From Strongylocentrotus droebachiensis (Eukaryota > Echinodermata > Echinoidea > Camarodonta > Strongylocentrotidae), in the NCBI GenBank assembly GCA_035222895.1, contig JAVYIG010004958.1, positions 62,001 to 126,000 of the forward strand: DNA of 64,000 bases, given 5' to 3'. The notes beneath the pieces were generated by a model, which saw only the letters and a list, made by a program, of their open reading frames with translations, was not told the DNA's origin and made no database searches. Of the stretch, positions 23,706-35,742 are shown piece by piece. The translations under genes were made by a program, and so were the position numbers. Every line of letters starts with the position of its first letter. Positions within the stretch are counted from its first letter, which is position 1.

Positions 23706-24079
23706 GAAGGGGGAAAGGTGGGAAAACTCGGAACACCACAAGTCACAATGTGACAATCGTGAAATCGACACCATACCTGATCAATACAGAAAAATCGACT
23801 CCTAAAGACCCACACTGATATCGCTCGGTAACTGGTCAGTTCATGGTCAACCATCCCCCCCCCCCACCCCACCCACCCTGTCCGTCAACGGTCAGTCTCT
23901 TTGTGGTCAGACCTTTGAAAGATGTCGGTGAATGATCGGGACAATGATTACGATGACTCAACTCCAATCTCATTATAGTGTGATCTGAACGGAAAGAGGA
24001 GTTTGCGGTTTATACACGGTTACTCTCGTTTGAAAGAGCAAAAAATGTATGCTCGGTATAGAGAGAGAGAGAGAGAGTG

Positions 24080-26740
24080 AGAGTGGTCGATGACGCTAAT
24101 TTTGTTTATTATTTATTTATAAAGATTTGTGTTCAAGAAGGGGTTGTAGGTATATGGAAAACAGACCTTCCCAAAGAGAAGGATTTAAGAGAGTTAAAAT
24201 AGCGCACAATTTATGTTATGGTGAATTTTCACGACACTGAAAAATGCAAAAGTGACAAAATTCACCCAAACAATGATATTTGTGAAACGGATAATAATTT
24301 GATTGTGCATGAGTACAGTAATGAGTATTGAATATTCTTTCAATGTTGTATAATGTTTACATGTATAAGTGCAAACTAAGAAGTGTCGTAGCCAAGTCTA
24401 TGGATGCGAAGGTCGCGGATTCAATCCTCGCCATGGACCATAAATGTAAATAAGAAAAAGCTCACACTCAGCTTCGTGCAAGTGAGTAGCTTGTCAACTA
24501 TATTCCTGCAGATTATTTACGTTTCTTTTGCTTTAAAGTATAGGCCTACTTGACGAATTCTTCACATTAACTCAAATTTAGCTCATCTCCGTAGGTATCT
24601 TATCTAAATAGCCGCTCTATATCCAGGTGTGAAAAACTGACCCATACAGGATGTGTAAGTCATTGTCGTGATTGTCCTTACAAATTTGATGCTGATTTTT
24701 AAAACATTCTGGTCTTGAAATTCGATGAAGGCTCAAGTAACTGATTAGAAACTCTCGAAAAAGGAAACGTGTTCTATTCGTTGTTTGGTGTATTCATAAC
24801 AGGTAGATGTCTACCAACCTTAATGTTTTTTAGGCAAACTTGTACCGTTTGCGCAAACTCTTTGATCCTTGTAATATATAGGCCCACTTGCATGTCTTTT
24901 GTGCCATTAGCCTACTTCTATCTCCACTGTGTTATTCTTTTTTTTCTTAAACAGCTCAAATTCCAAGTTGTGTTTTTTTGACGTTGTGCTATCTTTTTAA
25001 AAGTAAATCTCTACCGTAACTATGCTGTCGTATCCATTTACACCATTAAGAGGGTAAATCAAAGGAAAATGAAAGACAAATCAGTCCTTTCCAAAAACGA
25101 AAATAAATCGAACGCTCTTTTGTCGATGGCCGTCCGTACATGCTGCTCTCCAGACGATACACTTATTGCAATCGAGCGAGAGCGCGTATCGATTAGATAA
25201 GTGGTTGGTAGCTAGACTCTCTTCAGATCGATTTCAGTTAAAATACGCTTCAACGCCTCAAAAGTTCAGAATCCAACGGTTTTTATTTTGTTTTTAGCAC
25301 TTCTCCACACCTACCGACAGAATCAAATAGCTACTTTGTACCATCCTTAATTTTTCCCTCTCCCTTTCGCATTATTTGATAAATGGAAAAAGGAAATTCT
25401 TGAACGAGCCTAATGATGCAGAGCTGAAATAAGGGAGCGCGCTTCACTTGTTGCTCGGTTGTGAACTGAAACGGGAAAAGGAGAAAAACTTGGGAAGTAT
25501 TTTTTCTTATTTAAACAGAAGCAGCTTTGCTCGATTAAGCGATGAGATTCTTAAAAGCTGCGATCGGAAAGTCATTTTCCGCTACATGTCACTACAGATA
25601 AGTAAAATACAACCGCCATTTACATATTTTCTCCACGCATTACTTGCAAATGTATCGCCGGGGCTCGCAAAAAAGTACAAGACTAGCGGACGTACAAGTA
25701 ACTATAGCTCGTAGTGCTGTGCGCGCTTGATGTATCAATAGCTTTTACCCTTTTTCTTCGGCCATCCCCCTTTCTTTTCTTTTCTTCGCATGCAAATATT
25801 TCATATCCTGGCCACTCAATAGGTAACATGCCGAGCGTTTAGGCTCATGTCACTTCGTGTTAATTTATACCTCATCTCTTTTACAAGATCTGTCACATAA
25901 TCTCGTGCGATTTCCTTCGCCTATTTCACGCTCTTATCCACACCAGTCTTGCTACTGTCATCTCATACAAGCCGCAAACACGCAAGCCTGCCTTTTTCTC
26001 AAACATCTTCTTTTCCGCGGATAAACTTCGACAATTTTAATGACGTCTTTCTTTCGCCAGATCTCAAATAAAGCTCACTTACCAGGGTAATTCACTGTCG
26101 CAACAAAAAAGGTCAGATTCAGACTTTTTGATGATGATAAAATGTGAGGGTTGTGATCAAGACTCGCTGAATATTTTAAGCAAATAATTATTATGCATGG
26201 CGCGTTGTAGGTAGATTTCTTTTTTTGTTTTCCGTCAGAAAAGGGAAGAGTGACACGGTATGTCATTCCGTTTATTTACTTTATGTTTATTTTCTGTCAA
26301 TATTTCCGTTTCAAATTACCGGTGTTCAAATTATAGGGCACATCACTCTATATATACTCTCTCTCTCTCTCTCTTTCTAATCCTCTCTCCGCGATTACTA
26401 CTTCAGTTAGTTTCAAGTTTTTTATTTCTGCATTTTCCATAAACAATAACAAAAATAACAATGAATACATTTTAGCAATATAATGATAAGTAATACAAGT
26501 AGTAATTCATATAAATAAATAAATATAAATAATCAAAAGTACAATTAATCGTATTTGAAAAGAAAGAAAAGGGGGAGAATGCAGAAGACCGATATCGTAA
26601 GCAGAGCTTGAAATGATACCGGCCTTACAAAAGAAGGAGAGGAGGCAGGAAGAAAGAGCGGGTGAAGAGAGTGCTGTGCAAAGTGAAGAGTGCACTGCGC
26701 GAGCTCCTCAATCTATCAAAATAATTTCCTTTTTATACTA
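24080..26740. other. Non-coding stretch, no gene seen
   Basis: Mostly unique AT-rich DNA with a tRNA-like SINE remnant (listed). A slightly CpG-richer part at 25130-25260 holds GATTAGATAAG, a GATA-type site. An 88-codon frame at 25448-25714 is unrecognised. 26418-26520 resembles a retroelement 3' end (TTTTATTTCTGC) also seen at 38729. Confidence 0.4.
24383..24440 (+). repeat. Degenerate tRNA-like SINE head
   Basis: GTCGTAGCCAAGTC (A-box-like, 24385-24398) and GGATTCAATCC (B-box-like, 24417-24427) are spaced more tightly than in a tRNA, so part of the anticodon arm is lost. It is not a functional tRNA gene. Confidence 0.4.
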
Positions 26741-26760
26741 CTGCTACTATTACTACTGAT

Positions 26761-27126
26761 CAGGCGCGTACGCAGGATTTTTTGAAGGGGGGGGGGGGGG
26801 GGTTTTAACATTTATAAATCGGGCCGAAAATTTCGCAACGACTCAGCCGACCGCTTTTTTTTTTTTTTTTGACCTCGAAATTTGAAAATTTGACATTTTG
26901 CTCCGTTTGGGGGGGGGGGGGGTAAGGTCACCTGGTTTAGGTCAGTCATGGGGATAATTTTTTTTTTTTATTATTTTATTTCTTTTTATTAAAAAAAAAA
27001 AAAAAAAAAAAAAAAATTCAAAGGGGGGGGGGGGGTTTAGGGGGGTTTTGGGGGGGTTTGTACACATAAAAATACCAAAGGGGGGGGTTAACCCCCCAAC
27101 CTCCCCCCCCCCTGCGTACGCGCCTG
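26761..27126. mobile_element. 366-bp hAT-like non-autonomous element with 8-bp target duplication
   Basis: Perfect 16-bp inverted ends, CAGGCGCGTACGCAGG and CCTGCGTACGCGCCTG, are bounded by an exact 8-bp repeat CTACTGAT (26753-26760 and 27127-27134). This combination (8-bp duplication, CAGG-type ends) fits the hAT superfamily. The interior consists of long G runs, poly-T and poly-A, with no coding capacity. It landed in an (ACT)n microsatellite that continues on both sides. Confidence 0.9.
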
Positions 27127-27355
27127 CTACTGATACTATTATTACTGCTACTACTACTACTACTACTACTACTGCTACTTCTACTACAACTAATGTGACT
27201 ATACTATAATTTGACGACAATGACCACTATTAGTACAATACTACTATTATATTAATACTGTAACTAGTACTGATACTACTACTTCTTCTACTTTAACTAC
27301 TATGGCTACTACTACGACGACGTCGATGACTACTACTACTACTACTATTGCAATC
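27127..27355. repeat. (ACT)n microsatellite
   Basis: ACT/ACG repeats continue the tract seen at 26741-26760, on the other side of the hAT-like insertion. Interruptions with ATT and GAC increase to the right. Confidence 0.85.
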
Positions 27356-29156
27356 TATACTAATTGTCGCAATACACATACTACCAATTACATGTATTAC
27401 AAGTAAAAACATCATTTAAGTCCCACTACATTAAAAAAAAAACTCTCTGACGCATACTGACAGCTCAATAAAACGCACAAGAAGGCCTATTGGAAATGAC
27501 GTCATTACAGAAGGAGAAAGTACCAATGAAGAAGTTCTACACAGTTCTACACAAAGGAAGAGAAGGGAATGAAACATTAGTGGCAATAATTATACATTAA
27601 ACCGTGTGACTCATAAAATCTTCAATAAGATTTCGTTTATACAAGCATTTAAATTGTTTGACTGTTTTACTATTCTTGAATTTCGATGGGAATTTATTAA
27701 CAGTAATACTAATAATGATGATGATAATAATAATAATTATTTTCATTATAATGATAATGAAACATTAAAATTGTATATGTAATAACAGTTTCTCTGCATG
27801 TTCAAAAGTTGAAAAACGTTATAACGTTATGTGATTGAGCTAATTATATAAAAATTTGCAAAGTACTTTAGAAAGATAAACAAAATTATAAAAGATTAAG
27901 TTTTTAGTTTATTGTGGTGAAATCAATAACTTGATCCAATATAATTATGAAAATGAATCGAGTTTTGAGACATAACAATGACAGTTTCGTTCACAGATCA
28001 CAATATCCAATCCTCCCTCGACTATACTGTTTTAGAGTAATTAGTCCTTTCGGCAGATTCAATTCATGTTTTCCCATTATTTGAGTAAATCATTGCTCGG
28101 CATCCTACACCTTTTATGAGATGACGCAGACGACCGATACATCACAAACCTTGATCGACGCGATCGCATCAACCGATAGCTACGGCGGCATCTTCTGAAA
28201 ACTCTGAAATATTGCTTTATGAATGATGACGTATGGCCTCGAGTCTAATTAATAGCTATATCACTCAGGTTGTGCCCGCTGTCATCTCGAATCGTGACTC
28301 GGCTCGATAAACTAACGGGTTGATGACCATTTTTACAAGATTATTTACTTCCCCTACTTTCCCGCCTACCTCCCTCCTTTCCGTCGCCTTTTCTATTCTA
28401 TTTCTTCGCGCGAAGTCCTATCTGAAGATTCTACCTGTCCGGCTTGGTTTGAGCGGAGTGAGATCGTGACAGCCCCGCTGATCCCTCGGGGAAGATGTCG
28501 GGCAGTGCATCGATGTGTCGTCAACATGGCATGGACTTTTACTTCAACGTGAAAATAATATACTTTTAGCCTTGATTCCTTCAGGGGTGCTTGGATGTTC
28601 ATGGACAACAAATTTCACTCTTCAGTTTTCTTAGCCTTTTAGCCATTTCGATGATGACAAACACATTTTAGCATTTGGCATGAGTAGGCCTACATGATGA
28701 TTCAAGTATAGCAGAAATGAAGGTGACAAAGAAAGTTCAAACTATACGACTCGAATCTTCTTCACATGTATTACACCTATAAACACGATCTTAAAATGAA
28801 ATCATACTTTTGTTTGTCCATCCTTTGTCACCGTTTACAAGCAGTTCATCTGGGCCAGTATTATCCCCATTTTGTTTGAGCTTCACACTTTTACTATCCG
28901 TATAATAGGATCTGTCTTTAGATATAACGTCCCTACGCGCTTAAAAAGTGCTTTGGAAATTAAATTGGTTTACTTTCAATTTCCGCCTATTATGGTCATA
29001 TAGACATTTGTTTTGTCTATGCAATATGGATATCATTATATCATTACAATCATTACACGACATAATTACTAAACTTACTATACAGTATCTTTGAACTGGC
29101 TTGCATATTAATAATAATAATCGAAATGATAATACTAATACTATATATTAATAACA
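27356..29156. other. Non-coding stretch, no gene seen
   Basis: Unique DNA with short ATA/ATG repeats (27714-27745). A less AT-rich, CpG-bearing part at 28090-28620 could be regulatory. No exon could be supported. Confidence 0.4.
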
Positions 29157-29358
29157 TAGTGGGTTCTTCTATAGCGCTGATGCCTGTCAAACTTGCTTAA
29201 GCATGGCTGCCATTATGGTACTATAGCATTTTAATGAATAAAATTCCTATCAGGTACACCTCACCTGGGTCGAGTAGGGAAATGTCTTGCCACAGGACAT
29301 TGGTGCTGCAGCGCGAACCACGAATCGCGAACCATTATGGTTCACAGTCCGGTGACTT
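29157..29358 (-). mobile_element. tRNA-derived SINE copy
   Basis: The + strand shows GTGGGTTCTTCTATAGCGCT, then GCATGGCTGCCATTATGG, TTCCTATCAGGTACACC, a degenerate B-box area (29310-29333) and GTCCGGTGACTT. It is colinear with the 41222-42350 SINE and flanked by ATA/AAT microsatellites. A short internal stretch is deleted (GCGCTCC.ATAATTACC is missing). Confidence 0.7.
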
Positions 29359-29994
29359 CATGATATTACTACTACTAATAATCATGATCATAATAATAAT
29401 AATGATAACGAAAACAAGGATAATGAAACTAATGATAACAATAATAATAGTAATAGTAAGTGAACGTACGACATGACCAAGTTTGTAGCTTTAGCAACCA
29501 ATTTCAACGCAGACTGAATCCCCTACCACATGGTAACAGACAGGGAATACGGGCGATTCAAAAAAAATTAAGGGGGGGAACATGGCAAAGGTTTTGGAGA
29601 CCTTTTTTCTGTTCGCTTGACAGATATTTTTAATGCAATTGCGCTGTTGAAGACGATTTCGATCCGAACCCTGTGTGTATAGTTCCCAAGAACACCATCT
29701 GTCTCGCAGACACCGAAACCACCTGCCCCTGATTTGTGCCCAAAGGGCGTTTCGCAATTTTACGTCATTTATAGTTTTGCAAGAAGACGAAGAAAGCTAC
29801 ATCAAAAAGGGACTTTGTAAATATCATTTCCAAGGGCGTCAACACATCTTCAGGATTGGGGAAGAGGGGGGAAATCCCCCTGAATTAAATACACGGTAAA
29901 TCTCGTCAGCGTATTATAATGTAAACAGGTGCATTTGGTACTGAACGACTTATACATTAACATTTTTTTTCCTCTTGCTGTATACAGTGCGTAC

Positions 29995-30090
29995 CAGAAG
30001 AATGAAACCCGAAATAAATAAATAAATATGAGAAAACTTTGCAATCGCAACTCCTAACAAAAGAGGAGGCCCAGGAATCATATGAGAGAT
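29995..30090 (+). mobile_element. Solo end of the CAGTGCG mariner-like MITE family
   Basis: TA followed by CAGTGCGTACCAGAAGAATG, then GAAACCCGA and GCAATCGCAACT, resembles the left arm of the 9855-10681 element, with drift and a small (AAAT)n expansion. No opposite end was found nearby, so this is a truncated or internally deleted copy. Confidence 0.55.
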
Positions 30091-30379
30091 ATTACTACCT
30101 TTTGGAGTTGAATCCACTCCCTACAAGAGTTTTGACTCACTCTTATGATAGTGGATTTCGTGGATATTGTCCTTTAGCAAAGTATTAATCTCCATTTGCG
30201 TCTCCATACCCAATAGAGAAATGGTGACCTGGCAGGGTGACGAAAGCCTTTGTGTTAGTAATTGCCATAAATATGCCCTCACGGTGACGATTATGGTAGG
30301 AATACTCCCCAGGGAATGGAGATGGTGCATATTGTGTGTGAATGAATATGATGACCGGGGTAATAATAATAATTATCTG

Positions 30380-30440
30380 TAAAATATTTAGAGACGGTAT
30401 TTCGTATTAAACGCTATATAAATCGAGATTATTATTAATA
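30380..30440 (+). repeat. SINE-type 3' tail
   Basis: GTATTTCGTATTAAACGCTA followed by TATAAATCGAGATTATTATTA resembles the other CGCTATATAA...(ATT)n retroelement ends in this window. Its 5' part is not recognisable. Confidence 0.35.
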
Positions 30441-31308
30441 CTGAAGTGGATTTCCACTGAATAACTAAGTAAGGAGAATAAGAAGTCTTGAATTGATAAA
30501 TGAATTCTCTTCTCGACTTACATCTCCAATTAGCCTACAAACATCACATACATCTCAAGGTGGTTGTGTGTAATTTGTAAAAGCATGACACGCAATGCAT
30601 TTTCCCGCCCAAGTAGACTGGCAACAAATGCCACATGTTGGCTGTCTGCAGTATGACGTACATTGTTTTCGATACGCAAATGTTTTCATTTGAATTGCGG
30701 AAGTCGTAGAGTGCAACAAGGGTCAATGAAAATGTTAGATGATAAATAAATTGTAATGTTATAAATAAACGATATTCTAGATTCTTATCAGGAGCTTAAA
30801 AAGTAAGAACTATGGAGGAAATAATAGGTTACAGTTTGCAAAATGTATTTAACTTTTGAGGGCTATCGAAATAACCTCATAAAAAGTGTACAGAATTGAT
30901 GATTATAAAGATGATAGTGATAACGAAGATGATGATGATAAATGGGGATAGTGATCATAATAATGTTAATAACAATAATAAGGATGATTCTAATAATTAT
31001 GGTAATAATTTTTTTTTTAATAACAAAAAAGGATAATTAAAAAAAACTGATGTAATTATTAGTGACATTTTTGGATGTTTTTAAGACGGTCAAGTTGGGT
31101 GCCATTTTAAATCGATGATATCGATGAAGGACAACGGGACAAACTAATACACGGTGTTGAAAAGGCTATTCGGTCGATTAAAAATATTAGTCATAATCAT
31201 AGTTTGATGACGTTATAGAGGCATATCACTGCACTGATTGACGTGCAGTCAATGGGTTATCTGGTCATACCTTATGCACAAACTAGAGGCCCCCTTTTTC
31301 TATATCAA

Positions 31309-31729
31309 AATCAAAACCGGTGGACACTTGTAGATTGTTATATGGTTGCGTAGTTATTGGGGAGAGGGGGAAACCCCGTAGTTTAGAAGAACATCTATCC
31401 GATTAATTACGTTGTAACCGTTGGAATCGTTATGGATATCTACGGAATAAACTCAGTAAAATAAATAAATGAAAATTTAGGTTATTTTTCATCTTGACTC
31501 TCTTCACATCCATTTTCTTCAGTATTTCTCTTTCTATTCCCCCTCTCTCTCTCTCTTTCTCTCTTTCTCTCTTTCTCTCTCGCTCCCACCCTCTCTCTCT
31601 CTCTCTCTCTCTCTCCCTTTTCATTTCTTAGCAAATTCTTGGTAATTTTCTTCTCCATTAAAGGGTTTCCCCCGCTCCCAATAACTACGCAACCTTAATA
31701 ATCTGCAGGTGTCTTTAATTTTCATGGAG
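31309..31729. mobile_element. Inverted-repeat element around a CT microsatellite
   Basis: The left arm (31309-31376) contains GGTTGCGTAGTTATTGGGG and GGGGGAAACCC. The right arm (31664-31729) contains GGGTTTCCCCCGCTCCC and AATAACTACGCAACC, its inverse. The arms are about 65 bp and roughly 80% alike. Between them lie unique AT-rich DNA and a CT run (31537-31618). The exact termini and target duplication are unclear. Confidence 0.6.
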
Positions 31730-34412
31730 TGCTATACCACCCCAACGTACGTGTCCCTTTAACCTTGTCACGGTCCCATGCCCCGCTTCTCTGGCGGCCA
31801 TGCGGTACGAATTTGCCCCCCTTCCTCGCGCCCTCGCCCCCCTCGGATGTGAGTCACGCACTCGATGGACGGACACAGGGCTCAAACAAGATAAGAAGTC
31901 ATCCCAAGAAAGAAGAAAACAAGAAAATAATCACAGAACTGAGAGTAAAATGGAGGAAAATTCTTGCCCCTAACAATAATATATTATCAAAATCCATGAG
32001 GAGTCAAGAGCTGAGACGAAAAAGAGGGAGAGCCGTTACTTCCGTTCCTCGTCCTCTCCCCTCGTAAAGTTAATTTTAAAAAAAATTTTAAAAAAAATTC
32101 TTTTAGTATGGTATAGTTCGCTTCGAGACTGTTTAGTTTCTTTCTTTCGTATTTATAATCCTTCGGTATGTTTTATTTGATGCTAGGTAGGATTAGTCTC
32201 GGGCAGGCTGGTAGAAGCAACTTCGGAACAGTTCATTTCCCCCCAAGCATGCCAAGTTATGAGCGAAGAATTCTTCCATTACCTTTTTACCAATCATTAT
32301 AGTTAAATTATCCACTATCAAAATACAGCATTTTTTGGCACATACAATGGCAGATTGGGGAATGGGGGGGGGGGGGGGGCATTTGGCTCGTGCCCCCTCT
32401 TTTTAAGTGACTTTTTGTTCTTCTTTTCTCTGTTTTTTGTCATAGATGCTTGTCATAGATGAAGTTAAAGGGCAATGAATAAAAATCCCAATTACTTCTT
32501 TTGTATTTTGTTTTTGTTTTGTTGTTGCCAGTCAGCAAATTTTTCACGGAAAATGTACATCATTCTGTATCCGCCCTCTGCATATACCTACACATTAATA
32601 CTACCGTGAATTTAGTAATGTTTTCATCATGTTTACAATACACCCGCGCATAATATAATCAGCCTACAGGTTTATTTTAAAGAATCGATGTTGACCATTA
32701 TCTTTTGACTTCTGAAATTGTATATCAATAATGAACGGACAAAAAGGAATGCATGTAGAAGTTTTCGAAAATGTATGTGTCCCGTTTTCTGATTTAATCT
32801 TGTTAATGCCAAGTTACAACAATGCATGGCAATCGGCTTCCTATATGACCTTTTGACCTATGACCATGCATTTATGTCATTAATTTCAATATTTTCAGTG
32901 ATTTTTCTTTAACCATTTATATGCCACACACACATAATCCCCCTGTGCCATATTATATTTATCATGGGATAGATATACTAAAGTCTTCAATATTATTTAA
33001 CCGTTTCCAGCCAAAGATTAATCTATATTGGTGTTTAAAGGGTTGTCATGGAGCTAATCAATTTAATGGGCAATTCTGCAAAGAAATTGTATTGAAAAAA
33101 GGCAATTCTTCCGACAATGTGTCTATTGTTTAGTGCAAATTTGCACGTTCGACAAACGAGCGACCGTACAGAAGCGAAGAAGGTAAGCAAAGTGTTAGTA
33201 TGAAGGAAAAAATGAAAGTAATTCAATGCTACTCTGAATTGAATTGAATTGAAACACATTGTATTACTGGCAGAGAAACGTCCATTCATTTTTAATACTC
33301 CACGAAAATTGTCTTTTGACATATTTCAGTCGCATTCATGATACCTGCAAAGAAACCGCATGATTTAAGGAAGCGAAGACGAGTACAAGGGTATCTTTTA
33401 ATAGGCTTGTAAGGACTAGCAGAGAGGGTTCACGTGGTGTTTCTCGTCGGGGAGCGCCCGGCAGGACGTGAATCACCGATCCGCTCTACGGACGCGAGGC
33501 ATCACAGAGATAAGAATACTCATCCCGATCCGTTTTGGAAAAACAAACACGAAAGAAATAATAAAGTTAGGATAATTAACGTATTTTTTCCTTTTAGAAC
33601 TGATAAAAAATATGATAATAATCTTAATTAAGTGTTAAGGTGTTTTTTCTTCTTCAGCGCATTGCATTTGACACGCTTTTAGTTTTAAATAGTATACTCT
33701 TATACCCTGGTCATGGAATTATTCAAGCAAACAATGTGTGCACCATCTTCATTCTGGACCCCTATGCAAAATAGCACTCGTGTTGATCAGGGTGTTTCAT
33801 CCCACAAGTTGTAAACAAATAAATAAATGAAATAAAATGAAATTGCTCTTGAGAATCTTTCTTCCATAATTATTTCATAGAATCATTCATTAAATACAAA
33901 TTCGTTAAATTTATTTTATTCGCAAGAAATGTCTTTATTCAAACCCCCCCAAAAAATAAGATTGAAAAGGAGAATGTATTTCTACATAACATGGCGCTAT
34001 ATGCAAGACCCTCAACTTTACGCAATATCTTACTCAAGTTCTTCTCATAATAATATTATGCGTAACCACGTTAATAGTATAGACTCGTTGATATCTCACC
34101 GTACTCATTCATATTTTATATCAAGGTCTTAAAAGGATACAGGTTTTTAAGGGAAGTCTTGACTATAGATGCATAGTAGAATGGTGTTCTTTTTGTTACA
34201 CAATTTATAGTCTTTTTGACATAAATATTAAACACAGACAATACTGAGTGTTGTTTTGTTTCTAACTCGTCACACCAAGTGATACGCATTGTCAATAACG
34301 TTACCGATTATTAATTTGGACATGAGGATATGATTAGTATAGCTTAGTGGCAAAGGCAATAATCCCCTCCCCTTACAAGGGTATCATTTACACCACAGAC
34401 GGGGAGTAGAGG
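31730..34412. other. Non-coding stretch, no gene seen
   Basis: A 112-codon frame (31729-32067) is not recognisable and begins inside the inverted-repeat element. GC-richer DNA at 33413-33530 includes a CACGTG E-box near 33432. A poly-G run at 32365-32380 is of the kind found in the local MITEs. Confidence 0.4.
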
Positions 34413-34853
34413 CAGTGGCGTAGCCCCCGTTTGAGGGGCACTTCGGGCGGGGGGGGGGGGGCTGGTCTTATTATGAAAAATGCAATAGGGTGGTAAGTGA
34501 TGTTCTTATCAGTATATCATTTTTTTCTATTTCCCTTCTGCTCTTTCCCATCATTCTTTTCATTTCACTTAAATTAGCCCTTTCTTCTTTGTGTTCCTTT
34601 CTACCAAACTATCTTTATCTATATCTGTTTATCTTTCTTTCTCTTTGTACTTCTTCTCCTCCTCCTATACTTCTTCTTCTTCTCCTTCTTCTCTTTCTTT
34701 TCCTTCTTTTTATTCTTCTTCTTCTTCTCCTTCTTCGTCTTTTCCTTGTTCTTCTTCTTCTTCTTCTTGTTGTTGTTGTTCTTTTTCTTCTTTATGCCAG
34801 CCATTTCTTTGATAGGGACATGGGCAGCTCCCCTAGTAGCTACGCCATACTTG
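34413..34853. mobile_element. GGCGTAGC-family MITE with internal CTT microsatellite
   Basis: The left end CAGTGGCGTAGC (34413-34424) faces a right end GCTACGCCATACTTG (34839-34853), imperfect over the last bases. Next to the left end are GAGGGGCACTTCGGGCG and a poly-G run. The middle is a (CTT/TTC)n tract. No clear target duplication remains. A homologous left end lies 0.8 kb away at 35211. Confidence 0.55.
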
Positions 34854-35210
34854 AAGAAATATGAACTATGAATCATACTTATTGGTCTAAGTAAAAACAA
34901 AATACGAATAATACGCGCACAATGTAAATTTACCCTTGTATCCGATTGCAGTATTAAGGGGCGGAAATTTGGAAAGACGCGGTCTTTAGTGCTAACTTCA
35001 AGACCACTTAGTGCTTCGACCCTTTTGCATGAACGAGACGTTTATATCGGAAAGGCCCGGAGCAGAGGAAAAAGAATGACAGAATACAGGGACAAAGATG
35101 ACATTTCTAGAAGGGGGTGCAAGGCACACCTCCCCCCTTTTGTTTAAAGACTTGTGCACACATTAAAAAATCAAACTTGAATGACATCGGAGAAGATTAT
35201 TTTTAGTCAT

Positions 35211-35290
35211 TGGCGTAGCAGATACTGAGGGGGCACTTTGGTCGGCGGGGGGGGGGGCATCAGTCTTAATATGAAGATCATCAGTGCTTA
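35211..35290 (+). mobile_element. Second copy (left end) of the GGCGTAGC MITE family
   Basis: TGGCGTAGC, then GAGGGGGCACTTTGGTCGGC with a poly-G run and CAGTCTTAATATGAA, matches the first 80 bases of the 34413 element. No matching right terminus was found, so the copy is truncated. A more diverged end (CAGTGGCGTATCTAG) lies at 18954. Confidence 0.5.
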
Positions 35291-35707
35291 TTGATAAGTC
35301 ATTGCTTCAGGTAAGGTGCGGGAAGGCTCGAATAATATTTTCAGTTCCTCCCCCCCCCCCATCTCACATTAATGATCTCATTCTCTCTTTAATTCTTTAT
35401 TTCATTCATCATTCGATGGGGTGGGTGGGGGTGGCACGTGTTCCTGAAGCATGCCCAACTATATCTACTCCTCTGATTATAGGCCTATTTATTATTTTTC
35501 TGATTATTGACAGTTCATAACTATTATTATTCTCCCCCACTACCAAGCAAGCGCTTAATGCGATAGCCCTTCTACTGCAGATATCTTAATGAATGTTGGT
35601 AATGTGTTATCAGTTACATTTTGTTTTAATGTCAACTTTTCCATATTAGTATATTTACAGTAGGCTTGCGGGTGCACCATGTGAGAGAAAGAGGGAGGAT
35701 TGAGGAG

Positions 35708-35742
35708 TTATTATTATTATTATTATTATTATTATTTATTCG
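35708..35742. repeat. (TTA)n microsatellite, perhaps a retroelement tail
   Basis: Eleven TTA units lead into TTTATTCGGCAAAGG and about 170 bp of sequence ending near 35920. This would suit the 3' end of a minus-strand retroelement with a (TAA)n tail, but no coding part is visible. Confidence 0.5.

Noticed and set aside
24383..24440. Possible functional tRNA gene
   Set aside because: A and B boxes are degenerate and too close, with no foldable cloverleaf; it fits a SINE remnant.
31729..32067. 112-codon + frame
   Set aside because: Starts within an inverted-repeat element, has no recognisable domain and no supporting splice signals.
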